NCBI GenBank assembly: GCA_965223755.1
Contig: CBDCXF010000001.1
Coordinates: 186,001-250,000 of the forward strand
Direction of reading: 5' to 3'
Source: CBDCXF01 sp965223755
GTDB lineage: Bacteria > Acidobacteriota > Thermoanaerobaculia > Multivoradales > JAHEKO01
DNA length: 64,000 nucleotides
Below the pieces are notes generated by a model that had not been told where the DNA came from, ran no database searches, and saw only the letters and a list, made by a program, of their open reading frames with translations. How positions within the stretch are numbered: the first letter of the stretch is position 1; each line of letters starts with the position of its first letter. Of the stretch, positions 34,722 to 43,166 are shown in pieces. The translations under genes were made by a program, and so were the position numbers.

Positions 34722-35299
34722 GTTTGCCCTCCCGCAAAATCGAACCCTGCGAAGTCGGTGGCCAAACGCTGGCGCACCAATCCGCGGGCACGGTGGATGC
34801 GAGATTTAACGGTGCCTTCGCGGCACCCGAGATGGGATGCAATATCGGCGTACGACCACTCTTCGACTTCGTAGAGGACGAGGGGTACGCGAAAGCGCAA
34901 CGGAAGAGTCGCGACGACGCGGCGGATTTCTCGACGCAGTTCTTTGCGCTGGACGGCTCGGTGCTGACTCGCTTCCTCGCCTTCAGGCCGGATCGGGACC
35001 AAGTGAGAGACTACCGCGCGCGCTTTGTCTTTGCGGGCGGAAGAACGGACCAGATTCAACGCTGTGCGATAAAGGTAGGCGCGAAACTGCCCTTGCTCTT
35101 GGTAATGCTGTGATTTGCTGAAGATGCGTAGAAACGCTTCTTGGGCGTAGTCTTGTGCGGCTTCATTGCAACCCACCAGGCGGGTCAGGTAGCCGACGAG
35201 CGGACCTTGGTACTGCTCGACGAGTAGACGAAACGCGTCCATGTCGCCTTCTCGACTGCGATCCAGGAGCTGTCCTTCGGTCGTTGTCACTGAGATCAT
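34718..35299 (-). CDS. ECF (RpoE-like) RNA polymerase sigma factor
   Basis: 193 residues. Region 2 (FRLLVEQYQGPLVGYLTRLVG, QDYAQEAFLRIF, FRAYLYRTALNLVR) and region 4 (LPLRFRVPLVLYEVEEWSYADIA, REGTVKSRIHRARGLVRQRL) are complete. First gene of a three-gene operon with the anti-sigma-like and PDZ genes, so it probably drives an envelope-stress response and its own operon. Confidence 0.95.
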   Translation of the reverse strand: MISVTTTEGQLLDRSREGDMDAFRLLVEQYQGPLVGYLTRLVGCNEAAQDYAQEAFLRIFSKSQHYQEQGQFRAYLYRTALNLVRSSARKDKARAVVSHLVPIRPEGEEASQHRAVQRKELRREIRRVVATLPLRFRVPLVLYEVEEWSYADIASHLGCREGTVKSRIHRARGLVRQRLATDFAGFDFAGGQT

Positions 35300-35457
35300 T
35301 GGCTTGATCGTTGTCGGTTTCGGACTCGTAATTGCCCCTCCTGTCTTCTATAACGCTTTAGCGGTGCAGTGGTTCCCAAAAAATAGCTCAAAGTCGGTGC
35401 GGAAAAGAGAGCCCATGATCGCGAGTGCGCTTGCGCGGAGTCCTGAGTTTGCCTGGA

Positions 35458-35463
35458 TATACT
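35458..35463 (+). promoter_or_regulatory. -10-like TATACT before the E1 gene
   Basis: TATACT ends ten bases before ATG 35474; a usual leader would be absent. The ~175 bases between the sigma gene and this start hold no other recognisable feature. Confidence 0.35.
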
Positions 35464-35473
35464 GCGACCGGTC

Positions 35474-37897
35474 ATGACGGATCGGCACGGCAACGGCGCA
35501 TTGGGTTCGGGTAGCGAAGGTCGTGCCACCCCTTCAATAGCATCCAATTTGGCAACAGCACCCAGCTTGGCGGACGAAGCGCGTGCGTTTCTGGCCTTTG
35601 AAGCGCCCTGGTTGTTGCCGTTGGTCAAGGCGGACTTGGCGGCCGACCAACTGGAAGGCGCTCTGTTGACGGAGATTGCCTCCCAGGAAGCGGCTCCTCG
35701 AACGGCTGAACTGCCAACCGTGGCGCTGGCTCCGGAGCAGGGTAGCGCTCGGTTTGCCGAGCGCTTGACGATCCTGGTGCGGGGATTCTTTGCTCGCCGC
35801 AGATTGCGCCAGTCGTTGACCGCCGATGAGCGCCGGCTCATGTACGAGCGCATGGTGCTGACACGGACACTGGACGACGCACTCAAAAGGGCGTTCGAGG
35901 CGCGCGAGGTTCGATGGGGGAACCATCCCTCACCGCAGAAAGGGTTTCGCTCCACCGGCCAGGAGGCGATCGTCGGGGCGGCGTTGCGTCTCCGTCGCCC
36001 GCCGGAGCATGCGCCGGGGCCCGACTACCGTGGAGACATCATCTGTCCGCTGATTCGCGATTTGGGCGCCGCGCTCATGTTTCGACCGGACGCGGAGCAC
36101 GTTGCCTTGGTGCAGGCTGGAAAGCTCGGCACGCCAATGGGCGGCCGCGACCTGCACATAGGCGATCTCGAATGGGGGATTCTGCCGCCCGCCGCGCCGC
36201 TGGCAATCGCCACCCAGACCGGGGTTGGGCTGGCCTTCGCGGCCCGGTATCGACGATTGCAGCAAGTGTGCGTTGCCTTCATCGGAGACGGAGGTGCCAG
36301 TCTGGGCGAGTGGCACGAGGCGGTGAATTTCGCCGCGGTACGACGCTTGCCGATGGTTTTTGTGATCGAAAACAACCACTGGGCATTGGGTACGCACGTC
36401 AGCGACCAAACCGGCGCCGATCGCTTTGCGCTACGTGGTCCGGCCTACGGTATTCCCGGTGTCACTATCTTCGGTAATGATGCCGACGAAGTCGCTGTGG
36501 CAACGTCGTGGGCGGCGGAGCGTGCGCGTTCTGGCGAAGGTCCGAGCATCGTCGAACTCGTAACCTATCGTCGCCCTGGGCACGCTCATCACGACGACGA
36601 CCGCTTTCACGGCAACCCAGACATTGGCGTCGACGGTTACGAGGACGCTGCAGAGCGGCAGCGGTGGGAGGAGTTCGATCCGATCGATCTGTATCGCCGG
36701 CGCCTCCTGGCCAATGGCGTGCTCGACGAGGGCACCGACGACCGAATCCGCAACCGGGCTGAGGATCAGGTGGCAGCGGCCATGGACGCGGCCCAGCGAG
36801 CTCCTTGGCCGCGGCCAGATGACTACCGCAACCGGGTCTTTGCGCCGACTGCGAGGCCCGGCGCTCCTCCGCCTTCTGGCGGCAAGATGATGGCCTACGA
36901 CGAGGCGGTGCGCTCGGCGCTGAATGACGCCATGGCTGCCGACGAACGTGTGTTGGTGTTGGGTGAGGACGTCGGAGGTCGCTATGGCGGTGCTTTTGGT
37001 GTCACCCGTGGCCTCTCCAAGGCGTTTGGTGAGGAGCGCTGCCTCAACACCCCGCTGGCGGAGTCGGCGATTGTCGGTTGCGCTGTAGGCGCCGCAGTAG
37101 CCGGTTTACGGCCCGTGGCCGAGATGCAATTTGCCGATTTCCTCGCTCCCGGGTTCAATGCCTTGGTCAACAACGCAGCCAAACTGTATTGGCGTTGGGG
37201 CCACCAAGTGCCGATGGTCGTGCGGTTGCCCTACGGCGCTGCGGCGAGTTCGGAAGACAAGTTATTGGGTGGAGGGCCCTTCCACAGTCAGTGTCCCGAG
37301 ATGTGGTTCGCGCGCACTCCCGGGTGGAAGATCGTTGCCCCTGCGAGCCCGCGCGACGCCAAGGGGTTGCTGCTGGCGGCGATTCGCGACCCCAATCCGG
37401 TGATCTACCTTGAAGCCAAGGGTCTTTACGGGTTCTTCAGCAAGAACATTCGCGAAGAAGTGCCGCCGGGGGCGGATTGGGAAGTGCCGATCGGCGAGGC
37501 GTTGGTACGCCGAAATGGCTCTGACTTGACCATCGTCACTTATGGAGCGATGGTGTGGAGGAGTTTGCAGGCCGCGGAAACGCTTGAGGCCGACCATTCC
37601 ATTGCCACCGAGGTCATCGATCTGCGCACGCTGGCGCCGCTGGACTTGGACACCGTTCGGGAGTCTTTGGCCAAGACCCATCGGTTGCTGGTCGTCCATG
37701 AGGACACACGTACCGGCGGTTTGGCTGGAGAAATCGCCGCACGGGTTTTCGAGCAGAGCTTCTACGATCTTGACGCTCCGATGCGTCGGGTGACGGCGCC
37801 CGATACACCGATTCCGTACTCTCCACCGTTGGAAGCGGACTTCCTCCCCGTGGCGGCCGACGTGATAGCTGCGGCGCTCGCTCTGGTGGATGAATAG
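35474..37897 (+). CDS. 2-oxoacid dehydrogenase E1, fused alpha-beta subunits
   Basis: 807 residues. An unusual N-terminal extension of about 110 residues precedes an E1 alpha domain (about 115-440) with the ThDP motif (GDGGASLGEWHEAVNFA...ENNHWALGT) and an E1 beta domain (about 475-807; LGEDVGGRYGGAFGVTRGL, NTPLAESAIVG, EMQFADFLAPGFNALVNNA). Decarboxylates a 2-oxoacid and passes the acyl group to lipoyl E2; branched-chain (2-oxoisovalerate) substrates are usual for this fusion type. No E2 or E3 gene is in the window. Monocistronic. Confidence 0.92.
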   Translation: MTDRHGNGALGSGSEGRATPSIASNLATAPSLADEARAFLAFEAPWLLPLVKADLAADQLEGALLTEIASQEAAPRTAELPTVALAPEQGSARFAERLTILVRGFFARRRLRQSLTADERRLMYERMVLTRTLDDALKRAFEAREVRWGNHPSPQKGFRSTGQEAIVGAALRLRRPPEHAPGPDYRGDIICPLIRDLGAALMFRPDAEHVALVQAGKLGTPMGGRDLHIGDLEWGILPPAAPLAIATQTGVGLAFAARYRRLQQVCVAFIGDGGASLGEWHEAVNFAAVRRLPMVFVIENNHWALGTHVSDQTGADRFALRGPAYGIPGVTIFGNDADEVAVATSWAAERARSGEGPSIVELVTYRRPGHAHHDDDRFHGNPDIGVDGYEDAAERQRWEEFDPIDLYRRRLLANGVLDEGTDDRIRNRAEDQVAAAMDAAQRAPWPRPDDYRNRVFAPTARPGAPPPSGGKMMAYDEAVRSALNDAMAADERVLVLGEDVGGRYGGAFGVTRGLSKAFGEERCLNTPLAESAIVGCAVGAAVAGLRPVAEMQFADFLAPGFNALVNNAAKLYWRWGHQVPMVVRLPYGAAASSEDKLLGGGPFHSQCPEMWFARTPGWKIVAPASPRDAKGLLLAAIRDPNPVIYLEAKGLYGFFSKNIREEVPPGADWEVPIGEALVRRNGSDLTIVTYGAMVWRSLQAAETLEADHSIATEVIDLRTLAPLDLDTVRESLAKTHRLLVVHEDTRTGGLAGEIAARVFEQSFYDLDAPMRRVTAPDTPIPYSPPLEADFLPVAADVIAAALALVDE

Positions 37898-37935
37898 AGC
37901 GGTCGAATCAGCCGATGTAGTCTGGACGATCAAGT

Positions 37936-37974
37936 GGATTGATCGAATCGATCAGCCGAATCGATCAGCCGAAT
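37936..37974. repeat. 13-bp repeats spanning the amidotransferase stop codon
   Basis: CGATCAGCCGAAT occurs exactly twice (37949-37961, 37962-37974) with a third diverged copy before. The second unit encodes the last two codons and the TGA of the minus-strand amidotransferase; the copy repeats that TGA in a different frame. Confidence 0.75.
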
Positions 37975-38708
37975 ACTAGGCTGAGGTACCGCGGCAACAG
38001 TTGATTGCTCTCGGTGCTGTCGCGATAGGAGTCGAACAGCTCTTGTTGTTCGTCGTTCGACATGTGGGCGGCGTAGCCCTCGAGATAGCGAATGAAACGC
38101 CCTTTGTTGGTAGCTCCGTCCAGTTCCGGGTGGAATTGCGTCGCCCAGATCGGTGTGTCGGGCACGCGAAAGGCTTGAAAGGGGCTGAGCTGGGTCGCCG
38201 CCAAGTTTTCTATCCCCACTGGTAAGCGATCGGCCCGATCTTTGTGCCCGAACTGAGCCGGGAAGCAGTCGGGCAGGATGGAGAAGAGCTCATCTTGCTT
38301 GCCAGCCTCCGTTAAGTCGACGTCATGGGTACCGACCTCCATGGAATCGGGATCGAAAATAATCGAACCGCCCAGGGCCTCGACTAGACATTGGAACCCG
38401 AAACACGAAGCGAAGATGGGTTTGGAGTCGGCGACCCACTCTCGGAGTTCTCCGAAGAACAAGTCTTGCTGCGGAAGATCTCCGCGGCTGACGTAGTACT
38501 CGCCGCTGCCGCCGATGAACACCACGTCGAAGCGGTCCACTTCATTCCTTCCAGGAGGCCCATGCAGGAGGTTATGAGCGGCGATGTTTTCGCCTGGTAC
38601 GCCGGCATGCCGAGCAAAGGAGTCCACTTCTTCGATCCGCGCAGGGTCATCTTCAGCGCGCGCCTGTAACAGCAGAATGCGTAGCGATTGATGGTTCACA
38701 CTGCTCAT
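37965..38708 (-). CDS. class I glutamine amidotransferase-like protein
   Basis: 247 residues. Catalytic Cys in IFASCFGFQCLVEALGG and the His-Glu pair in TQFHPELD are present; FIGGSGEYYV forms the oxyanion region. Stand-alone amidase domain like GMP-synthase-type or YfeJ-like proteins; no synthetase partner is adjacent, so it may act on gamma-glutamyl compounds. The stop codon lies in a 13-bp tandem duplication. Confidence 0.85.
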   Translation of the reverse strand: MSSVNHQSLRILLLQARAEDDPARIEEVDSFARHAGVPGENIAAHNLLHGPPGRNEVDRFDVVFIGGSGEYYVSRGDLPQQDLFFGELREWVADSKPIFASCFGFQCLVEALGGSIIFDPDSMEVGTHDVDLTEAGKQDELFSILPDCFPAQFGHKDRADRLPVGIENLAATQLSPFQAFRVPDTPIWATQFHPELDGATNKGRFIRYLEGYAAHMSNDEQQELFDSYRDSTESNQLLPRYLSLVFG

Positions 38709-38811
38709 GGTGTCCTCGAAACGCCTGTTACCATAGCAAGGTTGTGTTCAAGTGACGCTTCCGGCCGCGGGGACAGTGAGAGGCGTCAACGATTTGGAAG
38801 AGGGGGACATC

Positions 38812-40563
38812 TTGACACCGAGAAAATGGTTGGCGGTTTTGGGGTTGGTTTTTTTTGGCGCTTCGATGGGGGTTGCCCAGCCCCCAGAGCGTGAAAAGTG
38901 GACCGCATACGAAACCGACCACTTTCAGTTTTTCAGCAATGCCCCGCGAGGGCGAGTACGGGAGCTTGTCGAGAGCTTTGGAAAGCTGCACAGTTTCATA
39001 ACGCGGGGCGGTCGCGAAGGTCTGGAGACCACGCCAGCCACGGTGTTCGTGTTCAAGTCGCAACGCTCGATGGAACCATATCTGCGGGAGCCGCCGCAGA
39101 CACGGACGATCCATACCTCTTGGGAAGCGTTTCACGATGGTGATCGTTTGTGGCTGAGTCTCAATGCCGATATCGGAGACGACGTGCGCCCGCTGGCGTA
39201 CAGCGCTTATGTCGGTAACTACTTCGGCGTTCGCTATCCGGGACTGCCGTTTTGGGCTCGCCATGGCTTGGCCGACTTCTACGCTGGTTTTCGCGACAAG
39301 AAGGGTTCGGAGGTCGCCGTCGGTCTGCCGCGTACGGAGCTTGTCGTCACTTTGCGGCGCAGCAGTTGGATGCCCTGGCGCCAGTTCTTTCAGATTGGGC
39401 GCAGCAGCGCGACCTTGGATCAAGGCAGAACGCTGGGTCTGTTCAACGCCCAAGCATGGGTCGCCGTTCACTTCTTAATGACCGGGGGCCCAAAACCTGA
39501 ACTTGGCAGCAAGGCTTTCGCGCCGTTGCGACAGGGGCACACGGAAGAAGCGGTTCTTCGAGACCTGTACGGCTGGACTCTCGAGGAGTTTGATAACGAG
39601 ATAAAGAACTACATTCAGCGGCCAGGCCTGCCGTATTTTCCAGTGGAGGTCGAGGAGCTGGAGGTTCCCGAGATTCGCGAGCGACAGTTGGGCCGGTCAG
39701 AGCTGCTGCTACTGCTTGGAGAACACCTGGTCACAACGCATCGGCCACCGCCAATTGAGTTCACCCGCGCGCATGTCGGACCTTTGCTGGAAGACCGCGA
39801 AGTGGGAGCTCAAGCCACAGTCATCGCAGCCCGTCTGGCGATGGCCAGCGGCGATCACGCGTCGGCACGGGAAATGTTTGAACACGCGGTTGCGCTGCCG
39901 AACGCCGGCGGTCGGGAGTGGTTGCAGTACGCGAACTTTCTGGCTCAGGCTGGCGCCAGCTCAGACGAGACGCTTGAAGCGCTAGATCGGGCTTTGGACC
40001 TAGGAGTGGACAAGGCAGCCGGAGCTGGGCTCTTGGCGCAGGCGCTTAACTCGGTGCCGTCGACTCAGGACGAACTGGACACCTATAGGCAAGCGGTGGA
40101 GAGCGGCGGCGTACGGGCGCCGAATGTGATCTACAACCTGGCACTTGGGCAGATCCGCATGGAGCGGTTCGACGAAGCTAGGGAAGCAATCGAGAGTTGG
40201 TTACGTCCGCTCGATGCTCAGAGCGCCGACGAATTGCTGACCTTGGTTTTGCAGAATGAAACTGTCGCACGGGTCAATGCCGCTCATGCCGCCGGCGACC
40301 TGCAGGCCGCCCTCGACGCCTACTCCGAGGCCATCGAAAAAGCAGAGGGCACGATGAAAGAGAGCTTTGTCGCTTCCAAACAGAATCTGGAGCGACAGCT
40401 ACGGGATCAGCGCCAGTGGGAAGCGATGAGCGAAGCTGTCGACCTCTACAACAGCCAGCGCTACACAGAGGCTCGGGAAAAACTTGAAGCCTTAGTCGAG
40501 GAGGGGGTCGTCGACGCTCGACTTAAGGCAGAGGTTGAGGGATTGTTGGGGCGGCTTCGTTAG
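38812..40563 (+). CDS. secreted TPR protein with an N-terminal peptidase-like domain
   Basis: 583 residues from TTG 38812, which follows AGAGGGGG and gives a normal signal peptide (LTPRKWLAVLGLVFFGASMGVAQ); GTG 38752 would put an acidic leader in front of it. About residues 25-260 resemble the DUF1570/gluzincin-like domains found before TPR regions (WTAYETDHFQFFSNAP, FWARHGLADFYAG), but HExxH is degenerate (HGLAD), so no activity is claimed. The rest is TPR-like helical repeats (ALPNAGGREWLQYANFLAQAG, AALDAYSEAIEKAEG, YNSQRYTEAREKLEALVEEG). Periplasmic scaffold likely. Confidence 0.75.
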   Translation: MTPRKWLAVLGLVFFGASMGVAQPPEREKWTAYETDHFQFFSNAPRGRVRELVESFGKLHSFITRGGREGLETTPATVFVFKSQRSMEPYLREPPQTRTIHTSWEAFHDGDRLWLSLNADIGDDVRPLAYSAYVGNYFGVRYPGLPFWARHGLADFYAGFRDKKGSEVAVGLPRTELVVTLRRSSWMPWRQFFQIGRSSATLDQGRTLGLFNAQAWVAVHFLMTGGPKPELGSKAFAPLRQGHTEEAVLRDLYGWTLEEFDNEIKNYIQRPGLPYFPVEVEELEVPEIRERQLGRSELLLLLGEHLVTTHRPPPIEFTRAHVGPLLEDREVGAQATVIAARLAMASGDHASAREMFEHAVALPNAGGREWLQYANFLAQAGASSDETLEALDRALDLGVDKAAGAGLLAQALNSVPSTQDELDTYRQAVESGGVRAPNVIYNLALGQIRMERFDEAREAIESWLRPLDAQSADELLTLVLQNETVARVNAAHAAGDLQAALDAYSEAIEKAEGTMKESFVASKQNLERQLRDQRQWEAMSEAVDLYNSQRYTEAREKLEALVEEGVVDARLKAEVEGLLGRLR

Positions 40564-40594
40564 CCTGTCGCTTGAAGCTGCTCCGTCGCTCAAG

Positions 40595-40717
40595 ACTAGC
40601 TCCATCACCGAAGACTAGCTCTGTCGCCTAAAACTAGCTCTGTTGTCTAAAACTAGCTCTGTTGTCTAAAACTAGCTCTGTTGTCTAAAAACTAGCTTTC
40701 TGTAATCTAAAAACTAG
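40595..40717. repeat. 19-bp CTAG tandem array at the stop codon of a beta-barrel gene
   Basis: Consensus ACTAGCTCTGTTGTCTAAA; CTAG occurs at 40596, 40615, 40634, 40653, 40672, 40692 and 40714 (spacings 19,19,19,19,20,22). The last CTAG is the TAG stop of the minus-strand gene; seen from that gene the TAG triplets fall in all three frames. A degenerate copy may extend to about 40574. Confidence 0.9.
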
Positions 40718-41355
40718 CGCCGCCGTCCAAAGCGGTAGCCGATTTGGGCAACCATGGCACTGGGTTCGAAGGGCGAATCCCCCAATTGCTCATCGAGGTC
40801 GTCAAAATCGATGTCAGCCTCCATTTGGCGGTAAGCAAGGCGGATAAACCAGCCGCTGGCCCGTGCCAGGTGCAGGTCCACTGCGCCCTCGAGGCCGAAA
40901 GCGGTCGTACCTCCATCGGCGGTATCGCCGTCGGGAAGTTCGAAGTCGAGATAGCCAATGCCGCCGCCCAGGGCCGCCAGCGAAAAGACCGCCCGCGAGT
41001 CGGGGTTGAAGCGATAGCGCAGGCTCACAACCGCAGTGTAGATCTCGGCTTCGGTGATGGTGCCGAAGTCGATGGTCTGTCCTGCGCCGGAGGCAATGAC
41101 TCCGAGGTCGTGGTCGGTGCGGGTCACGTCGAGACCAACGGACACGCGCCGCCCTTCCAGCTCCAGCCCAATGGCGGGGCCTGGGCCGGAGTCGAGGTCC
41201 GCCGACAGGGTGATGTTGTCAATGGTCAGATCGGCGCTGAGACCGGGGTCAACCTGAGCGAATCCAACGCGGATGTTGCCGCCGGCGGCGAGTGGGCTGC
41301 CGACCCCGACGAGGGTCAAAAGTAGCGCGAATGTTGGAATCCATAAACGACGCAT
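40714..41355 (-). CDS. outer-membrane beta-barrel protein
   Basis: 213 residues with a signal peptide (LWIPTFALLLTLVGVGSPLAAG) and about eight alternating strands (AIGLELEGRRVSVGLDVTRT, YTAVVSLRYRFNPDSRAVFSLAAL, GWFIRLAYRQMEADIDFDD, AMVAQIGYRFGRRR). Small 8-stranded OmpA/OmpW-like barrel; the terminal GYRFGRRR deviates from a plain C-terminal Phe by three extra Arg codons that directly precede the CTAG repeat array. Confidence 0.75.
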   Translation of the reverse strand: MRRLWIPTFALLLTLVGVGSPLAAGGNIRVGFAQVDPGLSADLTIDNITLSADLDSGPGPAIGLELEGRRVSVGLDVTRTDHDLGVIASGAGQTIDFGTITEAEIYTAVVSLRYRFNPDSRAVFSLAALGGGIGYLDFELPDGDTADGGTTAFGLEGAVDLHLARASGWFIRLAYRQMEADIDFDDLDEQLGDSPFEPSAMVAQIGYRFGRRR

Positions 41356-41481
41356 CGGGCCTCCCTTCGCGGCGCATTATGCACTGAATCAGGCTGTGAA
41401 ACTCGTGTCTCGGAGCACAGTACACTTGCCCCCCATGAGGGCCACCTATGAGTTGCTACCTATGAACGGAGGACCCAAGCT

Positions 41482-42204
41482 ATGACTGCCGGTGCTGGAA
41501 TCTATTTCCGTCAGCTTCTTGCCGGGGAGGAAGTCGCGGCTTCTCATCCGGTGGCGGGGCAGATGCGCAATTTTATGTACCTGGTCGGCGACGCCAAAAG
41601 CCGCCGCGCTCTGGTCGTCGATCCGGCGTGGGATGTGGGCAGCTTACTCAAGGTGGCGGAAGACGATGGAGTCGAGGTGGTCGGCGCTCTCGTCACTCAC
41701 TACCATCCCGATCACGTCGGTGGAGACCTGTTCGGCATGCCCATTGACGGCATCAGTACTCTGCTCGAATCCCACTCTGTTCCGATCTTCGTCAATCGGC
41801 ACGAGGCCGACGGACTCAAGACCGTTACCGGCGTATCAGATTCCGATTTGCGCAAAGTCGACGGAGGAGATCGCACCCAAGTTGGCGACGTCGACATTGA
41901 GTTTGTGCACACGCCGGGACACACGCCGGGGAGCCAGTGCTTCTTGGTGGATGGCAAACTGATTTCCGGCGATACGCTCTTTGTCCAAGGCTGTGGCCGG
42001 GTCGACCTGCCGGGAGGCGACAGCGACGAGATGTACCGATCTTTGACGCAGCGCCTCGCCAAACTTCCCGAAGACACAGTCCTCTATCCCGGTCACGACT
42101 ACGGCCCCGCCCGCACTTCGACCTTGGCTGAAGAGCGCAACAACAACTTCTACCTGCGAGTGAAATCGCTGCAAGACTGGCAGCGCTTGATGGGGAGTCC
42201 TTAA
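41482..42204 (+). CDS. metallo-beta-lactamase fold hydrolase (ETHE1/glyoxalase II-like)
   Basis: 240 residues, start preceded by GGAGG. Metal site: THYHPDHVGG, HTPGHTPGSQ, SGDTLFVQGCGRVDLPGGD and YPGHDYG. The GCGRVDLPGGD segment and single-metal pattern resemble persulfide dioxygenases and glyoxalase-II-like hydrolases; which one cannot be decided. Stop and next start overlap by one base (TAATG). Confidence 0.9.
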   Translation: MTAGAGIYFRQLLAGEEVAASHPVAGQMRNFMYLVGDAKSRRALVVDPAWDVGSLLKVAEDDGVEVVGALVTHYHPDHVGGDLFGMPIDGISTLLESHSVPIFVNRHEADGLKTVTGVSDSDLRKVDGGDRTQVGDVDIEFVHTPGHTPGSQCFLVDGKLISGDTLFVQGCGRVDLPGGDSDEMYRSLTQRLAKLPEDTVLYPGHDYGPARTSTLAEERNNNFYLRVKSLQDWQRLMGSP

Positions 42205-43166
42205 TGAGCGATTTGAGCAACGAATTGGAACGGCGCCTGGCGGTAGCTCGAGCGGCGGCGCGGCAGGCGGGGGAGGTGTGCGCCCAGGTTCGCGCAGAGT
42301 TTTCGCGCAGCGATGTCGCTCACAAGACCGGGCGCGAGCCGGTCACGGTCGCCGACTACGTGTCGCAGGCCTGGATCACGAGCAATCTTCGAGCCGAGTT
42401 CCCGGACGATGGATTGATCGCTGAAGAAGGCGCCCGGGAACTACGCGACGGAGAACATGCTCCTCTGTTGCCGTCCATTCATTCCTGGTTGACCAAGATG
42501 GGGGCGTTGCTGAACCAGTCCGAGGTCTGTGACCTGCTCGAATATCGGGGCGGAGGAGGCGAAATCACCTGGGTGGTCGATCCCATCGACGGCACCAAGG
42601 GGTTTTTGCGCGGCGACCAATATGCCGTTGCGATCGGGTTCCTCAATGGTGGCCGACCGGTCGCTGGAGTGCTCGGCTGTCCAGCTTGGCCCGGCGGCGG
42701 AGAGGTGTTCTTTGGCCTCGAAGGCGGCGGCGCTTGGCGTGAGGCGGGCGATGACTCCGATCCGGTTTTGGTGTCGGAGCGCGACAGTCATGAACTGCGG
42801 ATTCTTGCCAGCGTCGAATCCGGTCATGGCGATCCAGTGGTTGTCGAACGAGTGCGTGAGTCCCTCGGTATCGCTGAAACAGTGCGTGTGGACTCGCAGG
42901 CCAAATACGGTTACGTCGCTAGCGGCGGCGCAGAGATTTACCTCCGGCCCCAGTCACGGCCCGGCTACCAGGAGAAAGTCTGGGATCACGCCGCCGGGGT
43001 CGCCTTGGTTGAAGCCGGCGGCGGCCGGGTGACGGATCTGGACGGGCGCGGCCTCGATTTCTCGCGGGGCGAGCGCCTGAGCGGCAACCGAGGCGTAGTG
43101 GCGACACACGGTCGTTGTCACGACGATGTGCTGGCGGCGGTCCAGGCTGCGGAGGCGGGAAGGTGA
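42204..43166 (+). CDS. 3'(2'),5'-bisphosphate nucleotidase / inositol monophosphatase family
   Basis: 320 residues. Li+-sensitive Mg2+ phosphatase motifs: IAEEGAREL, WVVDPIDGTKGFLRG, and WDHAAGVALVEAGGGRVTDLDG. The TKGFLRG ending favours the CysQ/PAP phosphatase branch (3'-phosphoadenosine 5'-phosphate to AMP) over inositol monophosphatases. About 50 residues longer than E. coli CysQ. Its end overlaps the next gene as GTGA. Confidence 0.88.
   Translation: MSDLSNELERRLAVARAAARQAGEVCAQVRAEFSRSDVAHKTGREPVTVADYVSQAWITSNLRAEFPDDGLIAEEGARELRDGEHAPLLPSIHSWLTKMGALLNQSEVCDLLEYRGGGGEITWVVDPIDGTKGFLRGDQYAVAIGFLNGGRPVAGVLGCPAWPGGGEVFFGLEGGGAWREAGDDSDPVLVSERDSHELRILASVESGHGDPVVVERVRESLGIAETVRVDSQAKYGYVASGGAEIYLRPQSRPGYQEKVWDHAAGVALVEAGGGRVTDLDGRGLDFSRGERLSGNRGVVATHGRCHDDVLAAVQAAEAGR

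Noticed and set aside
40595..40717. CRISPR-like array of short repeats
   Set aside because: Units of 19 bp follow each other directly without spacers and no cas genes are present; it is a simple tandem repeat.
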